Assembly (NCBI GenBank): GCA_037576215.1
Contig: JBANDB010000005.1
Location: 3,100,001-3,164,000 of the forward strand
DNA length: 64,000 nt
Reading direction: 5' to 3'
Origin: Armillaria gallica
Taxonomy: Eukaryota; Basidiomycota; Agaricomycetes; Agaricales; Physalacriaceae
Shown one piece after another: positions 10,801 to 21,660 of this stretch (its first letter is position 1; every line of letters starts with the position of its first letter). The position numbers and the translations under genes were made by a program. The notes under the pieces are model-generated. The model was not told where the DNA came from, did no database searches, and was given only the letters and a program-made list of their open reading frames with translations.

Positions 10801-12827
10801 TATTGTCGCAAGAGCAGGATGGGAAATGGCGCCCAGTCGCATTCCTATCCAAGTCCCTCACCGTTACAGAACAAAATTACAAAATTTACAACAAGGAACT
10901 GCTAGCAATCATGCTGGCCCTAGATGAGTGGAGGCACTACCTAATGGGTGTGGCTCAGGACTTCAAGATATGGACAGATCACCAAAATCTGCAATATTTC
11001 TGAAAGCCCCAAAAGCTCAACCGACATCAAGCACGTTGGGTAACTGAGCTTGCCAAATACCATTTCTCGCTACACCACAAACCGGGACCGGCAAACAAGA
11101 AGGCTGACCTACTAAGCCGACGAGCAGACCATGAGCAAGGAAAGGAGGACAACGATGAGGTTATAGTCCTCAAACCCGAGCACTTCCAGGCACTAGTCAT
11201 GCCCACTATCGAAGAAACCCACACCAAGATAAAGCAAGCCACGCTCGACCACCACCAATGGGACAAGAATGTTGTGACTTCCCTTAACCACGACCAAGGA
11301 ATGAAATTAGTTGACAGGTTGATCTTTTACGACTCCCGCATCTACAATCCTTCTGACCACATGTTACGAGGAGAAATCATCGCACAATTTCATGACCACA
11401 TCACGGCGGGACACCCCGGCGTTGAAAAGACTAAAGAACTCGTGTTATGAGAATATTGGTGGCCCAAGATGAAAAAAGACATAGAGGATTATGTCCACGC
11501 CTGCGAAATGTGCCAACGAACCAAGTCGAGCACTCAAGCGAAAGCAACGCTGCTTCATCCAAACGCCATACCATCCAGACCTTGGACTCATATCTCCGTC
11601 GATATGGTGACTGGTTTACCAAAGAGCAATGGTTTTGACACGATCTTAATGATTGTCGACCGATTCTCCAAGGAGATCATACCTGTCGCATGTACAACAG
11701 AGATGTCATCGGAAGGGTGGGCCAAAATCCTACGAGACGAAGTATACGCTAAACATGGGATGCCTCAAGTCATCATCTCTGACCGAGGCACCATGTTCGT
11801 ATCCAAGTTCATGAAAGACCTTTATGACTTGCTTCAAATCAAGGCAAACATATCTACCGCCTATCACCCACAGACTGATGGCCAGACTGAACGAGTTAAT
11901 CAGGAGGTTGAAAAATACCTCTGGATCTTCGTCAATCATTGCCAGAATGACTGGGCTGAATGGCTCTCCCTCATGGCCTTCGCTCACAATAACCGCACCT
12001 ATTCCACTACAGGCAAAAGTCCCTTCGAGATTAACTATGGCTATAACGCTGACCTTCTCCCTGGCGCAAAACCCCGAGCACCCTTCAGAACACCGGCCTC
12101 AAACACATTCATTTCACAGATGCAGAAAATCCATGCTGAGGCAAAGCAAGCACTCGAAAAAGCCGCCGACCAGATGAAGGCCCAATACGACAAAAAGAAA
12201 CGACCTGCAGTGGAATACCAAGTAGGAGACAAGGTATGGCTCGACACGACCAACCTTAATCTCCCACGTCCCAAGAAAAAACTCGCAGACAAAAGAACAG
12301 GCCCATTCCCCATCATCACCAAGGTCAGAGCCTCAGCCTATAAACTAAAACTCCCGACAGGCTGGCGTATCCATCCAGTATTCAATGAATCACTCCTCAC
12401 CCCTTATACTCCACTCACATTCCCTAACCAAGAGCAACCACCTCCACCACCACCAGACCTCGTGGACGGCGAAGAACACTACAAAGTAGAAAAAGTCCTC
12501 GACAGTAGGGAACGCAAAGTCAGAGGAAAGGCCAGGGAGCCGTGGCACTGGGTCACAGATTACTTCATCAAATGGAAGGGCTATGGACCAGAGTCGAACA
12601 GCTGGGTAAAGGAAGACGACATGGATGCGGAAGAACTCGTGGACGAATACCTTGTGCAAAAGGTAAATTGTACCGAACATGAGACAGGAGATTGGCAATC
12701 CTATACGGACCCATTCACTGGACGAAAAGTTTGGTACGACCAACAGCTAGACTGGGATTGGCTTGGCAGCAATGATGACCCTTTGACATATTCGAAACCG
12801 CCATACGAACCAACAGAAATCCCATAA
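7815..12827 (+). pseudogene. pol: Chromovirus pol: protease-RT-RNase H-integrase-chromodomain
   Basis: One reading frame covers the whole region with no frameshift. The order is a 450-residue N-terminal linker, aspartic protease (A-L-V-D-S-G-C-T-S at about 9,270), reverse transcriptase ([10 protein letters not shown] at about 10,135; catalytic V-Y-L-D-D-I-L at about 10,330), RNase H (I-E-A-D-A-S-E-G-V at about 10,770), integrase HHCC zinc domain and core (H-P-Q-T-D-G-Q-T-E-R-V-N at about 11,865) and a C-terminal chromodomain (W-H-W-V-T-D-Y-F-I-K-W-K-G-Y at about 12,545). The chromodomain identifies it as a chromovirus. The frame is broken only by TGA stops at 9,447, 9,901, 10,213, 11,001 and 11,448. 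There is no ATG at the start, as expected for a Gag-Pol fusion. Confidence 0.95.
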
Positions 12828-13141
12828 CGACATGAAAGGGATCGCCCTATAAATGGGGGATAGCAATGGACCCTCAATAACGACCTTTCATGACCTAGGC
12901 TAATGACTTACACTATAAAACGCACACTTAATCAGGATTCCATGACGAGATAAAGGGGACACTTTACCAATTGCATCACCACCATATGGAAAATCCTCTT
13001 TCCCTACTGATGACTTTCAAAGGGCTGCTGGGATAAGCTGCAGCCTGTATGGCATTCCTCTGAAAACTGAAAAAGATCTCTGCATGACGATGAAGTAAAG
13101 GGAAGGCCAATGTACTGGCAGTCAGGACGCCTGCCTTAACA
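12828..13141. other. 3' untranslated spacer of the chromovirus
   Basis: These are about 314 bases between the pol stop and the polypurine tract. I see no ORF or repeat in it. Confidence 0.5.
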
Positions 13142-13150
13142 GGGGGGTAA
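13140..13150 (+). promoter_or_regulatory. Polypurine tract of the chromovirus
   Basis: The purine run AGGGGGGTAA directly abuts the TG of the 3' LTR at 13,151. This is the expected site of plus-strand priming. Confidence 0.8.
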
Positions 13151-13564
13151 TGTTACGATTTATTCATTTCTTCTTATCTTATCTTATCTTACCATGGATG
13201 CTTACTCATATCTTATCTTCAGATCCGTGACTTCTGGAAAGTCTTCATAAATCTTCACATGCTACGTGGTCACACTCCATCAACACGTATTATTCTCGGC
13301 TACCGTGTATTTGGCTTATTCACTTTCTAACATGGTACCCTCATCTTAGTACCCATTACAGACCCTCACTTTAGTATATAAGTAGTGTACTCAAAGCTGT
13401 ATATTTCCTAGCTTTGAGCTAACGTTTATTCATACTGAAACACATTCCTTCTCGCTAAGCACTATTCAGTTAGTCTTGATCACCAATCATCACAGGACTA
13501 GTCAGTGACTGTACGAACGCGATACAGCCGACTATTTACCCTTGATTGGAGTTCGGGTCTTACA
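13151..13564 (+). repeat. 3' LTR of the chromovirus
   Basis: It is a 414-bp direct repeat of 1,678-2,091 and is followed by the duplicated GAAAT. Differences from the 5' LTR are mainly C/T and G/A, several at CpG/TpG positions. A TATATAAG box lies at 13,375-13,382. Confidence 0.93.
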
Positions 13565-14696
13565 GAAATGGAACAGAGCTTCTCTCAGATATAACCAAGT
13601 ATACTCTCAAGACTGGGGCAGCTTCACTGACTCCGAATCTTTTATTTATCTCAAGTAAACCAAAGTTTATTATCCAAAATCTCTCTCTGATTCTATTTCT
13701 CTGCAAGCTTGCTACAACGCACAAGCCCGGAAGCTAACTAATGACTCTCTCACCAAAATACAGTCTCTCGGCACTTGTCTGTTACAATTTCCAAGGCTAG
13801 CAACTAGTAGGCTCACTACGCAAGGAAGGAGACCCACAGATTCTAAGCTAAACCTTTTAAATGCAACTTAAGCTGTTCGCACTGTGCCTTAGCAGAGAAG
13901 AGGGCAAATAGTAACTTGAATTGTACACTGCCTAACTGGACTACTTATATACTATGAGTGGAAGATGATTACAAACAGTCCATGAGTACAGAAAAGGGTA
14001 TAGATATTTCAATGCATTTCTACAGTTTTCGATGTCAGTCCACCACAGCTGTGGTATTCCTTGGCAGGTGAGTCATACTGCCTCTGATTGGTCTCATCAA
14101 GGTGTTGCGATGATGGTGCATGTCAAAGTCACCTCCATGGGCCTAGGGCCTTGGCAACTGGCGATTAAGCTCATGGCATCTCTCTTCCAGAGCTCCTTTC
14201 TGGTGGACAGCTCCTTTCTTAGGCATATTAGCCATCAGATCCTTCGGATTGCTATCAAACATGCTAATCTCTCAGCTGAAACTCTTGTCTTAGGCCTGCC
14301 TCATGATCTCTCTCCATTTCTGTCCTTGCACAAGGTTATCTCCAGATTTTCAGGCACCATGCTTCTTTCATTAAGTGAGCACATGGCTATCATCAAGGTG
14401 TTGCGATTCACCTCTAAGTTCATCCTACTGATGCAAGCACAGGTCAAGCTTATTGGAAGGAGTGAGCTTGCTAAATGGCCTTTCTGTCAAGCCTGCCCTT
14501 CCGGTACAGCGCTATGACCAAGTCCTTGGTTAGCTCTGTTGTTTCCATTGACATACTGTGACATTGCTTCAGTAACCTCACTTAGATTATGTATCCACAT
14601 GTCTGCTTAGCAAGCTCTCTAAGTGTAGCCTATAAGCTAATGCTTAAACATGCCAAATCGTGAATTTACATGGGTAGCCACACCGCAGGCATGACA

Positions 14697-15003
14697 CTGC
14701 GGATTTGGACAGAGGATGTCTGGTTCAAACCAGTCAAAAGTGTTGCCAGGGAGGGGGGGGGTTGACTTTGTTGGTATCCACTGCAAAAGCAGTGGGTCTG
14801 TCATTAAAGTTCAACTGTAAGGAGACAATGAAAGCCTTGAGTTTCCGCAGGTCAGAGTCATCAAAAGTATCAGGTTCCTTGATCTTGGTGTGGATGTTGT
14901 TAGGCCAGGGATTGTTTAGTGAAGTGGAAATCCCACGCAACAGATTCATGAACTCCTGCAAGATATCTTACTCATTGGGATTGTTGTTGCTAGGTCTGCC
15001 TGG
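14697..15003 (-). pseudogene. gag: E1 gag, N-terminal capsid fragment
   Basis: The minus strand reads K-I-K-E-P-D-T-F-D-D-S-D-L-R-K-L and L-N-F-N-D-R-P-T-A-F, a typical Gypsy Gag N-terminal capsid. After a run of ten C bases (14,750-14,760) that shifts the frame, it reads F-D-W-F-E-P-D-I-L-C-P-N-P. The next part of this gag lies at 925 and below, so L1 interrupts it. To the right it joins the Pro/Gly/Ser linker at 19,718 across the X insertion. There is an in-frame TAA between P-N-E and D-I-L-Q-E-F. It is a decayed, non-functional segment of the same E1 element. Confidence 0.8.
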
Positions 15004-16134
15004 TGATGAGCCTCCAGGCTCTATATGCTCAGAATTCACATATTTTACCTGCTAATTAACACTACTATCCCTTCAACGGCCTTTCAGCAAACCAATGATT
15101 GCACACACATTGATACCACTTTCATCCTACAGCAACCACTCCTCACATGCTTTGTTATCCATCCCATCTTGCCATGCATCATAATTGCTGTATTCCATAA
15201 TGGCAAGGCACCTTTGATCAACAATCACCCCAATACAGAATTGATGCATTACTCAGAAGCACCTAGTTGACATGCTCATTGATCACTTAATGAAAATGAT
15301 GTGATTGATGCGAGTACTCTTCCAGCTATGACAATTGCAGCTACGGCAACTACAGACCATGTTTACTAAGACTGTTACTTCACCAAGGCCTCAAGAAAAT
15401 GTAGCCCTGCGCATACTCCTCAGTACAACAACTATCACCCAGAAATCCACAGCTAAACAGCACCTAATGATCCGCTCATCACTCAGCAAAGCCATACAGT
15501 TCGCATCCATACATGGCAACGTCAACAAGTTGCTATTACTTGAGAAGACCAAGGACCATATGTTTCCTACAATTTTTACAAAGCCAAGACCTTACAGCCT
15601 TACTAAGTCTCGCATATTTGCTCTATTTATAAATTCATACTTGTAGTATAAAAACTAGCTAAAAAACATAGTTGCAAGGGAGTTCATCTCTAGTTGACCA
15701 GACTATGTCAATTATCATCACACTCTAGTCTATCACCCATAAACCACATTTATTCACCGTTCTACAGCAATATACTGTCTACCCCAGCATATTCTCGATT
15801 GCATATCAACTCTTGAACCCACCAGAGTTATTCCACGGTTTTTAACTGTGAAGAGTCCTTTGCTATGCGCTCTTTGCTTTTAACACTATTGGTGCATGCT
15901 CATACTGTGCCAATACATGATCGCCACGCCATACCTCACCCACATTATCTTTTATAGGCCATCATTGTTTCACTTTCACACCTATAGCTGCTACTTTAAC
16001 AGGTCAAATAGTGTCAGTTGACACACACTGAAAAGACAATATGAGTGTCAGTTGAAAATATTCAATTTCTCAGGATTATATGGTATATTAGTCAGCAGGC
16101 CAACTCTTGACATCATGACATCATTAGAAAATCC

Positions 16135-16233
16135 CAGCAGACACAGGAATTGAACCCAGGATCTTAAAAAGATTTATAATAATATCACATGACTTTTCCA
16201 AGCAGACATACTAACCACTAGACCATACTGGCA
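16135..16233 (-). other. tRNA-Glu-like sequence, left palindrome arm
   Basis: On the minus strand a box A (TGGTCTAGTGGTTAGTAT) and a box B (GGTTCAATTCC) occur in the right order, with about 45 bases between them. The acceptor segments GCCAGTA and TGCTGGG pair at six of seven positions. The anticodon region is expanded and the T stem imperfect, so it is a tRNA-derived sequence and probably not an active tRNA gene. Its mirror copy is at 18,732-18,830. Confidence 0.5.
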
Positions 16234-18731
16234 TTATATATTTATGTAATCATCACTCTATATGACCTCCCTCTCTTAGATTTATAATATCCCAATTGGG
16301 CCCTCCCTTTGGTGCGCTTTGTTGCGCTTTTTTTTCCTTATTGGGTTGGTCAAATCGGCCCATCAATTGCACCTAGAATTAGCTCTCCCATGGCATTGAT
16401 GGCATCAATATCAGGCTATTTTCGGACAAAATTCGCATTTTGGCTCATTTTGGGCTTCCTCAGGCTACTGGGTGGGTCAGGGGATGGTACTAGTATATGC
16501 CTAAACATAAATAGCATAAAAGCGAACCCTCTGGTGAGGTATGGGGGCCCTGGGGAGGGGGTAAAAAGGGTAAAATAGTGTAAAATAGCGGAAAATCACC
16601 GAAAATTCGCGTTTTGGGGGGTACTACGTGCATCGGATCGCTTCGAAAACATGACCAATGAATTCCTTGACCTTTAAAACCCCCAAACGGCCCCTCCACA
16701 GTACATGTGGCGCATTTTATGGCTAGGCATAATCGGGAAAATAGGCTTTTTATGGTACTGCGTACATTGGATCGCTCCGGGGATGCTACCAATCGATTTC
16801 TACACTATATAAACCCTAGAATACATCTTCATATGCTATATATGACCACCGGAATGCGATGAAAAATGGGGGATTGGGGGGGAAACACGGTTTATTTTGT
16901 TTTCTGGCCGTCGCGTCGGTCTGGGGACATCACCAATCGATTCCTCGACCTTTAAAACCCCCAAGCGACTCTTGGTTACATTTATGGGGTCTCAGGAACG
17001 ATGGCAATAATGATGTAACAGTTTAGGAGGAGCACATAGGAAAGCTCGCATTTCTGAGCTTCGGAGAACTTCGGAGTTGTTACCAATGGATTCCTTGACC
17101 TTGAAAACCCCCAGAACACCCTAGGAACACATTGAAAACCTGTGAAATCCGTGGTAAAAAAGGTGATAATGAAAATATGCGAAATACCATATATCTCGCA
17201 TTTATGAATGTCGGAGAAGGTAATTCTGCTATAGAATACACGATATATATTGTATAATAGTGTGTACAAAAGATTAGGGTGATCAGAAATGTATTGGCAG
17301 AGATATAAGGAGATCTTTCTGAAAAAAAGGAGGAGCACCCCCCAGATTTCAAGTTTCTGGTCATCCCATGGCCTGGGGAATATCAGATTCGGATTCCTGG
17401 ACCCAAAAAACATAAGACTCATCTATCATCCATGGGGTTCATGTATCAAAACTCCGAAGTAATGAGTGTGCTCTCATTTATGCACAAAGTTATGTTGTCT
17501 GCAAGGATCATGCACTAGTAAAAATGAGCCCCATGGATGATAGATGAGTCTTATGTTTTTTGGGTCCAGGAATCCGAATCTGATATTCCCCAGGCCATGG
17601 GATGACCAGAAACTTGAAATCTGGGGGGTGCTCCTCCTTTTTTTCAGAAAGATCTCCTTATATCTCTGCCAATACATTTCTGATCACCCTAATCTTTTGT
17701 ACACACTATTATACAATATATATCGTGTATTCTATAGCAGAATTACCTTCTCCGACATTCATAAATGCGAGATATATGGTATTTCGCATATTTTCATTAT
17801 CACCTTTTTTACCACGGATTTCACAGGTTTTCAATGTGTTCCTAGGGTGTTCTGGGGGTTTTCAAGGTCAAGGAATCCATTGGTAACAACTCCGAAGTTC
17901 TCCGAAGCTCAGAAATGCGAGCTTTCCTATGTGCTCCTCCTAAACTGTTACATCATTATTGCCATCGTTCCTGAGACCCCATAAATGTAACCAAGAGTCG
18001 CTTGGGGGTTTTAAAGGTCGAGGAATCGATTGGTGATGTCCCCAGACCGACGCGACGGCCAGAAAACAAAATAAACCGTGTTTCCCCCCCAATCCCCCAT
18101 TTTTCATCGCATTCCGGTGGTCATATATAGCATATGAAGATGTATTCTAGGGTTTATATAGTGTAGAAATCGATTGGTAGCATCCCCGGAGCGATCCAAT
18201 GTACGCAGTACCATAAAAAGCCTATTTTCCCGATTATGCCTAGCCATAAAATGCGCCACATGTACTGTGGAGGGGCCGTTTGGGGGTTTTAAAGGTCAAG
18301 GAATTCATTGGTCATGTTTTCGAAGCGATCCGATGCACGTAGTACCCCCAAAACGCGAATTTTCGGTGATTTTCCGCTATTTTACACTATTTTACCCTTT
18401 TTACCCCCTCCCCAGGGCCCCCATACCTCACCAGAGGGTTCGCTTTTATGCTATTTATGTTTAGGCATATACTAGTACCATCCCCTGACCCACCCAGTAG
18501 CCTGAGGAAGCCCAAAATGAGCCAAAATGCGAATTTTGTCCGAAAATAGCCTGATATTGATGCCATCAATGCCATGGGAGAGCTAATTCTAGGTGCAATT
18601 GATGGGCCGATTTGACCAACCCAATAAGGAAAAAAAAGCGCAACAAAGCGCACCAAAGGGAGGGCCCAATTGGGATATTATAAATCTAAGAGAGGGAGGT
18701 CATATAGAGTGATGATTACATAAATATATAA

Positions 18732-18830
18732 TGCCAGTATGGTCTAGTGGTTAGTATGTCTGCTTGGAAAAGTCATGTGATATTATTATAAATCTTTTTA
18801 AGATCCTGGGTTCAATTCCTGTGTCTGCTG
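18732..18830 (+). other. tRNA-Glu-like sequence, right palindrome arm
   Basis: Mirror copy of 16,135-16,233, with the same box A and box B. Its presence in both arms means that transcription by RNA polymerase III from either end would read into the hairpin. Confidence 0.5.
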
Positions 18831-19717
18831 GGATTTTCTAATGATGTCATGATGTCAAGAGTTGGCCTGCTGACTAATATACTATATAATCCTGAGAAAT
18901 TGAATATTTTCAACTGACACTCATATTGTCTTTTCAGTGTGTGTCAACTGACACTATTTAAGTAGAAATCTAGCAGCCAAGGCTGACTTTCACACCATTG
19001 GAGTTTTTACAGTTTCACTTTCACCATCATTATCATCGCCCACTTGGGTAGTCTCCAAGTAGACTTAGGATCAGTATAGGACCAGTTTCAGCAAATTTCG
19101 TATAGTATCAGTCCCTTGAGTGGACTTGAAGGTTAGTTTGACATAGGATAGGATCGTTTCAGTACCAGACCAGTTTCGACATTGACTTCAGCATTATTGC
19201 ATCATATAGGACCAGTATCACTGCCAGTTTTCGTAGTTCCATGTTTTCCCTTGCCATCCCACTCCCAGTGCCTTGTTCAACATTTTCTCTTGCCATGTGC
19301 AGTCTCCACTATGTTTTCCCATTGCCTTGCTCACTCATAGACTATCGCCAACTGTTTAGTCTCTCTCCCATCATTCACCCTGCTCAGATTAACATCCAGC
19401 GACATTTTCTAGTCTCATCACACATTTTCTCATATGGATTTGTGGTATTCACATCATATCCATCTTCGTTTCCCTCTCATTTTGAGAGATTCCTACTGGC
19501 TTATAGCCATTGCATCTAGTACTCAATTACCAAGCAGTACTACTTTGCAGACTTAAAGTTGCAGTGTATACTTGCATATAGAGGAATTGATTTACTGCAT
19601 GGAGGTGCCCCGAACCCACTCACACACATGATTGCCTTGATTGCCATGCTACTATGTTAATTACCCAATCTCATTCTGAGTTAGTGTTGCCATTGCCACA
19701 GAAGTCTAGGCTCATCA

Positions 19718-20220
19718 CTGGACCTCCTGAGCCATTGGGACCACCTGGTCCTCTTGGTCCATCAGGGCCATTGGTTGCAATTGAACTGCCAGGTTGAGAG
19801 TCAGAGTCAGAGTCACCTTGGTTTTGTCGATTTAGAGGATGAGTGGGAGTGTCTGTATTATTTCTGGAATCGTCGGGTTCTGGTTCATTGGATTGCCCCC
19901 CATTGGGTGTAGGTTGAGGTGTGTGGGTCTGGGTCCTCCTGGTACCTTTCAAATATGCCAGTTTTCTGTTATTGTGAGGTATCATCTGGTGGGGGAGTGC
20001 TGAAAGGATTGAGAGAGCCATAGTAGTTGGATTGTCAGGCAGTGAAGCTGGAGTGGCTTTAGGTGTCCCTATGGGATGGTTGTCCACTGACAGAGGCTGA
20101 TCTGAAAAGCTCCGGATTCTCCTTGGATGTGGATGCCGCTATATCTTCCATGGAGAATATTGGTGTTTTTTGTTTGTGGCCTTCGGCTGTTTCTGGGGGA
20201 TAAGTATGTGTAGTTGTCAT
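19718..20220 (-). pseudogene. gag: E1 gag, N-terminal linker
   Basis: The minus strand starts with ATG at 20,220 (M-T-T-T-H-T-Y-P-P-E) shortly after the LTR. It then shifts frame near 20,087 and encodes a Gly/Pro/Ser/Asp-rich linker (D-S-D-S-Q-P-G-S-S; G-P-R-G-P-G-G-P-N-G-S-G-G-P), typical of the region before the Gypsy capsid. It stops at the X-A boundary and continues conceptually at 15,003. Confidence 0.7.
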
Positions 20221-20263
20221 GATTAAAGAAAAATTTGACTTAAGGGGTTGAGTTCAAATATAC

Positions 20264-20790
20264 TGTTAGGGACATGCCAAATAGACAAGGTAACTCGCAT
20301 GAGCAGAGGTCTGCGGAGTGCATGAGCTTTGGCAAAGCTATTAGTAACGTCACCCTTGAGCTGAAGCCCTAAGATTGGATTGCAGAGTGGAGTCTATGGA
20401 GAGTGAAGGTTTGGATAGAGTAAGGATAGTCCAATAGAGCAGAGGCTGTGGACTTTGAGAATAATAGGATTAGACTTGGAGTCAGAGAGAGATTGGGCTA
20501 AACCAAGTTGATATTCGAACTGAGTATCTACAAGTAGTTCTACAGTATATATATATAAGTAGGTAATCTGCATTAGAGTCTGATGGAATCCAATGGAGGT
20601 CTATTTGCTACCAAATTTAGATTCTAGATTTAATATGTGAAATAGTAAAATGAAACAGAAATGAAATATCAAATAGAGTAAAGTAAATGGTAAGTGGCCC
20701 GAGGCTGCAAAGGTCTGATGGTGTGGTTGTTAAGATGAAGTTTATGCTTGAAGTCAGTGTGAAGTGGAGGTCCGTGGCATATACATAACA
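20264..20790 (-). repeat. 5' LTR of E1 (527 bp)
   Basis: On the minus strand it begins TGTTATG at 20,790 and ends CCTAACA at 20,264, giving TGTTA..TAACA ends. It matches the solo LTR at 28,749-30,947 once the X insertion there is removed, and both are 527 bases long. A TATATATATA stretch (20,548-20,560) lies where a promoter is expected. The gag ATG follows 43 bases downstream. Confidence 0.85.
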
Positions 20791-21339
20791 AGAGCAGGAC
20801 ACACTTGTGAGATAATTAAGACTTCACGCAACATTGATCTATGATGCGCAAGGCACGGATGACCTGGCACTTAGAGCTTTAGACCTTGTGATGTCATAAT
20901 TTGAGTAAATCCAAAGTTCCTGACTTTGGCCAAAGCACACAAGGTCTAGACAAGAAGCTAGTTGCCTTCGCTACCATAGAATTTCCTGGAAGAACATTAT
21001 GAAGAGAAATGAGAGTCGCACACTAGGCTGCAACTCTGAGGAGATAGTAGCCGACACCAATACATGTGGAATAGCACTGTTAACTGATGTCACGACACTT
21101 GAAAACAGGATCTGGCCCTGAGTCGGACTCCTGAGTCAGCGCTAAGCTATGGCATCCATAGCTTGATAATTGTGACATGAGCGGGACACAGGCAAAAGAG
21201 CTCTGCACCTAAAATAATACTATATCTGGTTATACTAATTTGTAGGATGTAGAATAGATAAATAGCGCATTGTAATTGTAGTGTAGAAGTTTTGGACCCC
21301 CGTTGTAGTCACGTGCAAGCCTCCAGCTTGACACCCTAG
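20791..21339. other. No recognisable feature
   Basis: Non-coding, with no repeat match found elsewhere in the window by eye. Confidence 0.4.
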
Positions 21340-21660
21340 CTTCAGGATTAGTTTGTAACTTTGAGCAAGAGAATATACCTTAGATTGATAGCATATCGAG
21401 TGAATTGAGTTGTGTGCGAGGCATAGAAAGCTAGCATGGCACTTGTGCTACTGTTAATTGGTTGGTTGGCTTGCGCTCTGATCTGAGAACAAGAGTTTGA
21501 TGTCATTGTGGATGCACTCTTGTGCTTTGAGGGTTTCTTGTGACACATGGTACTACAGGTGGCAGAGGTTCAAACCCTTTGGCTTGATTAGTACTCGCTT
21601 GAGGGTATATATTTCCCAAGTAGCATAGGTTCAAACCCTGTGGCTTGCGGATGGGGTTTT
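21340..21660. repeat. Z repeat, copy 1
   Basis: It matches 31,147-31,373, sharing 'aggcatagaaagctagcat', 'tgtgctttgagggtttcttg' and 'ttgagggtatatatttccca'. In the second copy this block sits between the arms of an inverted-repeat element. Confidence 0.65.

Larger units (their letters stand above)
1678..13564 (+). mobile_element. Full-length Ty3/Gypsy chromovirus (LTR retrotransposon)
   Basis: The element is bounded by two 414-bp direct LTRs (1,678-2,091 and 13,151-13,564) that begin TGTTACG and end CTTACA. The five bases GAAAT occur immediately before the left LTR (1,673-1,677) and after the right LTR (13,565-13,569), a perfect target-site duplication. Between the LTRs, in order, are an upstream ORF with a membrane segment, gag with a CCHC knuckle, and pol (protease, reverse transcriptase, RNase H, integrase, chromodomain). 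A polypurine tract precedes the 3' LTR. The LTRs differ at roughly a dozen sites by eye, so the insertion is fairly young but not recent. The element carries several in-frame stops and a 3.17-kb DNA-transposon-like insertion, so it is not autonomous now. Confidence 0.95.
926..14696 (-). mobile_element. L-family LTR-like repeat (copy L1), split by the chromovirus
   Basis: Net length is about 1.88 kb (926-1,677 plus 13,570-14,696). On the minus strand it begins TGTCATGCC at 14,696 and ends CATGCCA at 926, so it has TG..CA ends. It sits inside the gag gene of E1. The flanking five bases, CGCAG on one side and CGAAG on the other, look like a diverged 5-bp target duplication. Other parts of this family lie at 35,536-36,232 and 36,312-37,567. 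Joining the two halves across the chromovirus gives a continuous match to 36,312-36,740, which shows that the chromovirus inserted here. It could be a solo long terminal repeat or a non-autonomous element. No confident protein is seen, although a weak coding-like stretch is shared with the copy at 37,157-37,567. Confidence 0.7.
15980..19024. mobile_element. Giant palindromic (foldback-like) element
   Basis: Two arms (16,006-17,437 and 17,529-18,959, about 1,432 bases each) are near-identical inverted copies around a 91-base centre. Matching positions sum to 34,965-34,966 throughout, with one 1-base indel and only rare mismatches. Short weaker inverted similarity extends outward. The 12 bases TTTCACTTTCAC occur at 15,968-15,979 and 19,013-19,024. 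The uninterrupted X copy at 29,244-30,911 has this string once, so it marks the insertion site. Each arm carries a tRNA-Glu-like sequence near its outer end and several copies of a 'gacctttaaaaccccca' motif. Mirror-image ORFs in both arms (for example 16,982-17,422 and 17,544-17,984) follow from the palindrome. No transposase is recognised. Confidence 0.85.
15004..19717 (-). mobile_element. X-family element, copy A (interrupted by a giant palindrome)
   Basis: Net length without the palindrome is about 1.66 kb. The ends are TGATGAGCCT and AGGCTCATCA, inverted repeats that are also TG..CA. The four bases CTGG flank both sides (15,000-15,003 and 19,718-19,721). It interrupts the Gly/Pro-rich linker of E1 gag. 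Full copies exist at 29,244-30,911 (same orientation) and 23,287-24,875 (opposite). No protein is recognised. It could be a solo LTR with a 4-bp duplication or a TIR DNA element. Confidence 0.75.

Noticed and set aside
14032..14517. 161-codon plus-strand open frame
   Set aside because: It lies wholly inside the L repeat, opposite the likely strand of that element. The second L copy does not keep it open.
16982..17984. Identical 146-codon open frames facing each other (16,982-17,422 minus and 17,544-17,984 plus) as a gene pair
   Set aside because: They are mirror copies created by the palindrome, have no recognisable domain and overlap the periodic motif, so they are probably not genes.
16135..18830. 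Functional tRNA-Glu genes in the palindrome arms
   Set aside because: Boxes A and B are good, but the T stem has mismatches and the anticodon region is expanded without a clear intron. Recorded as tRNA-like only.
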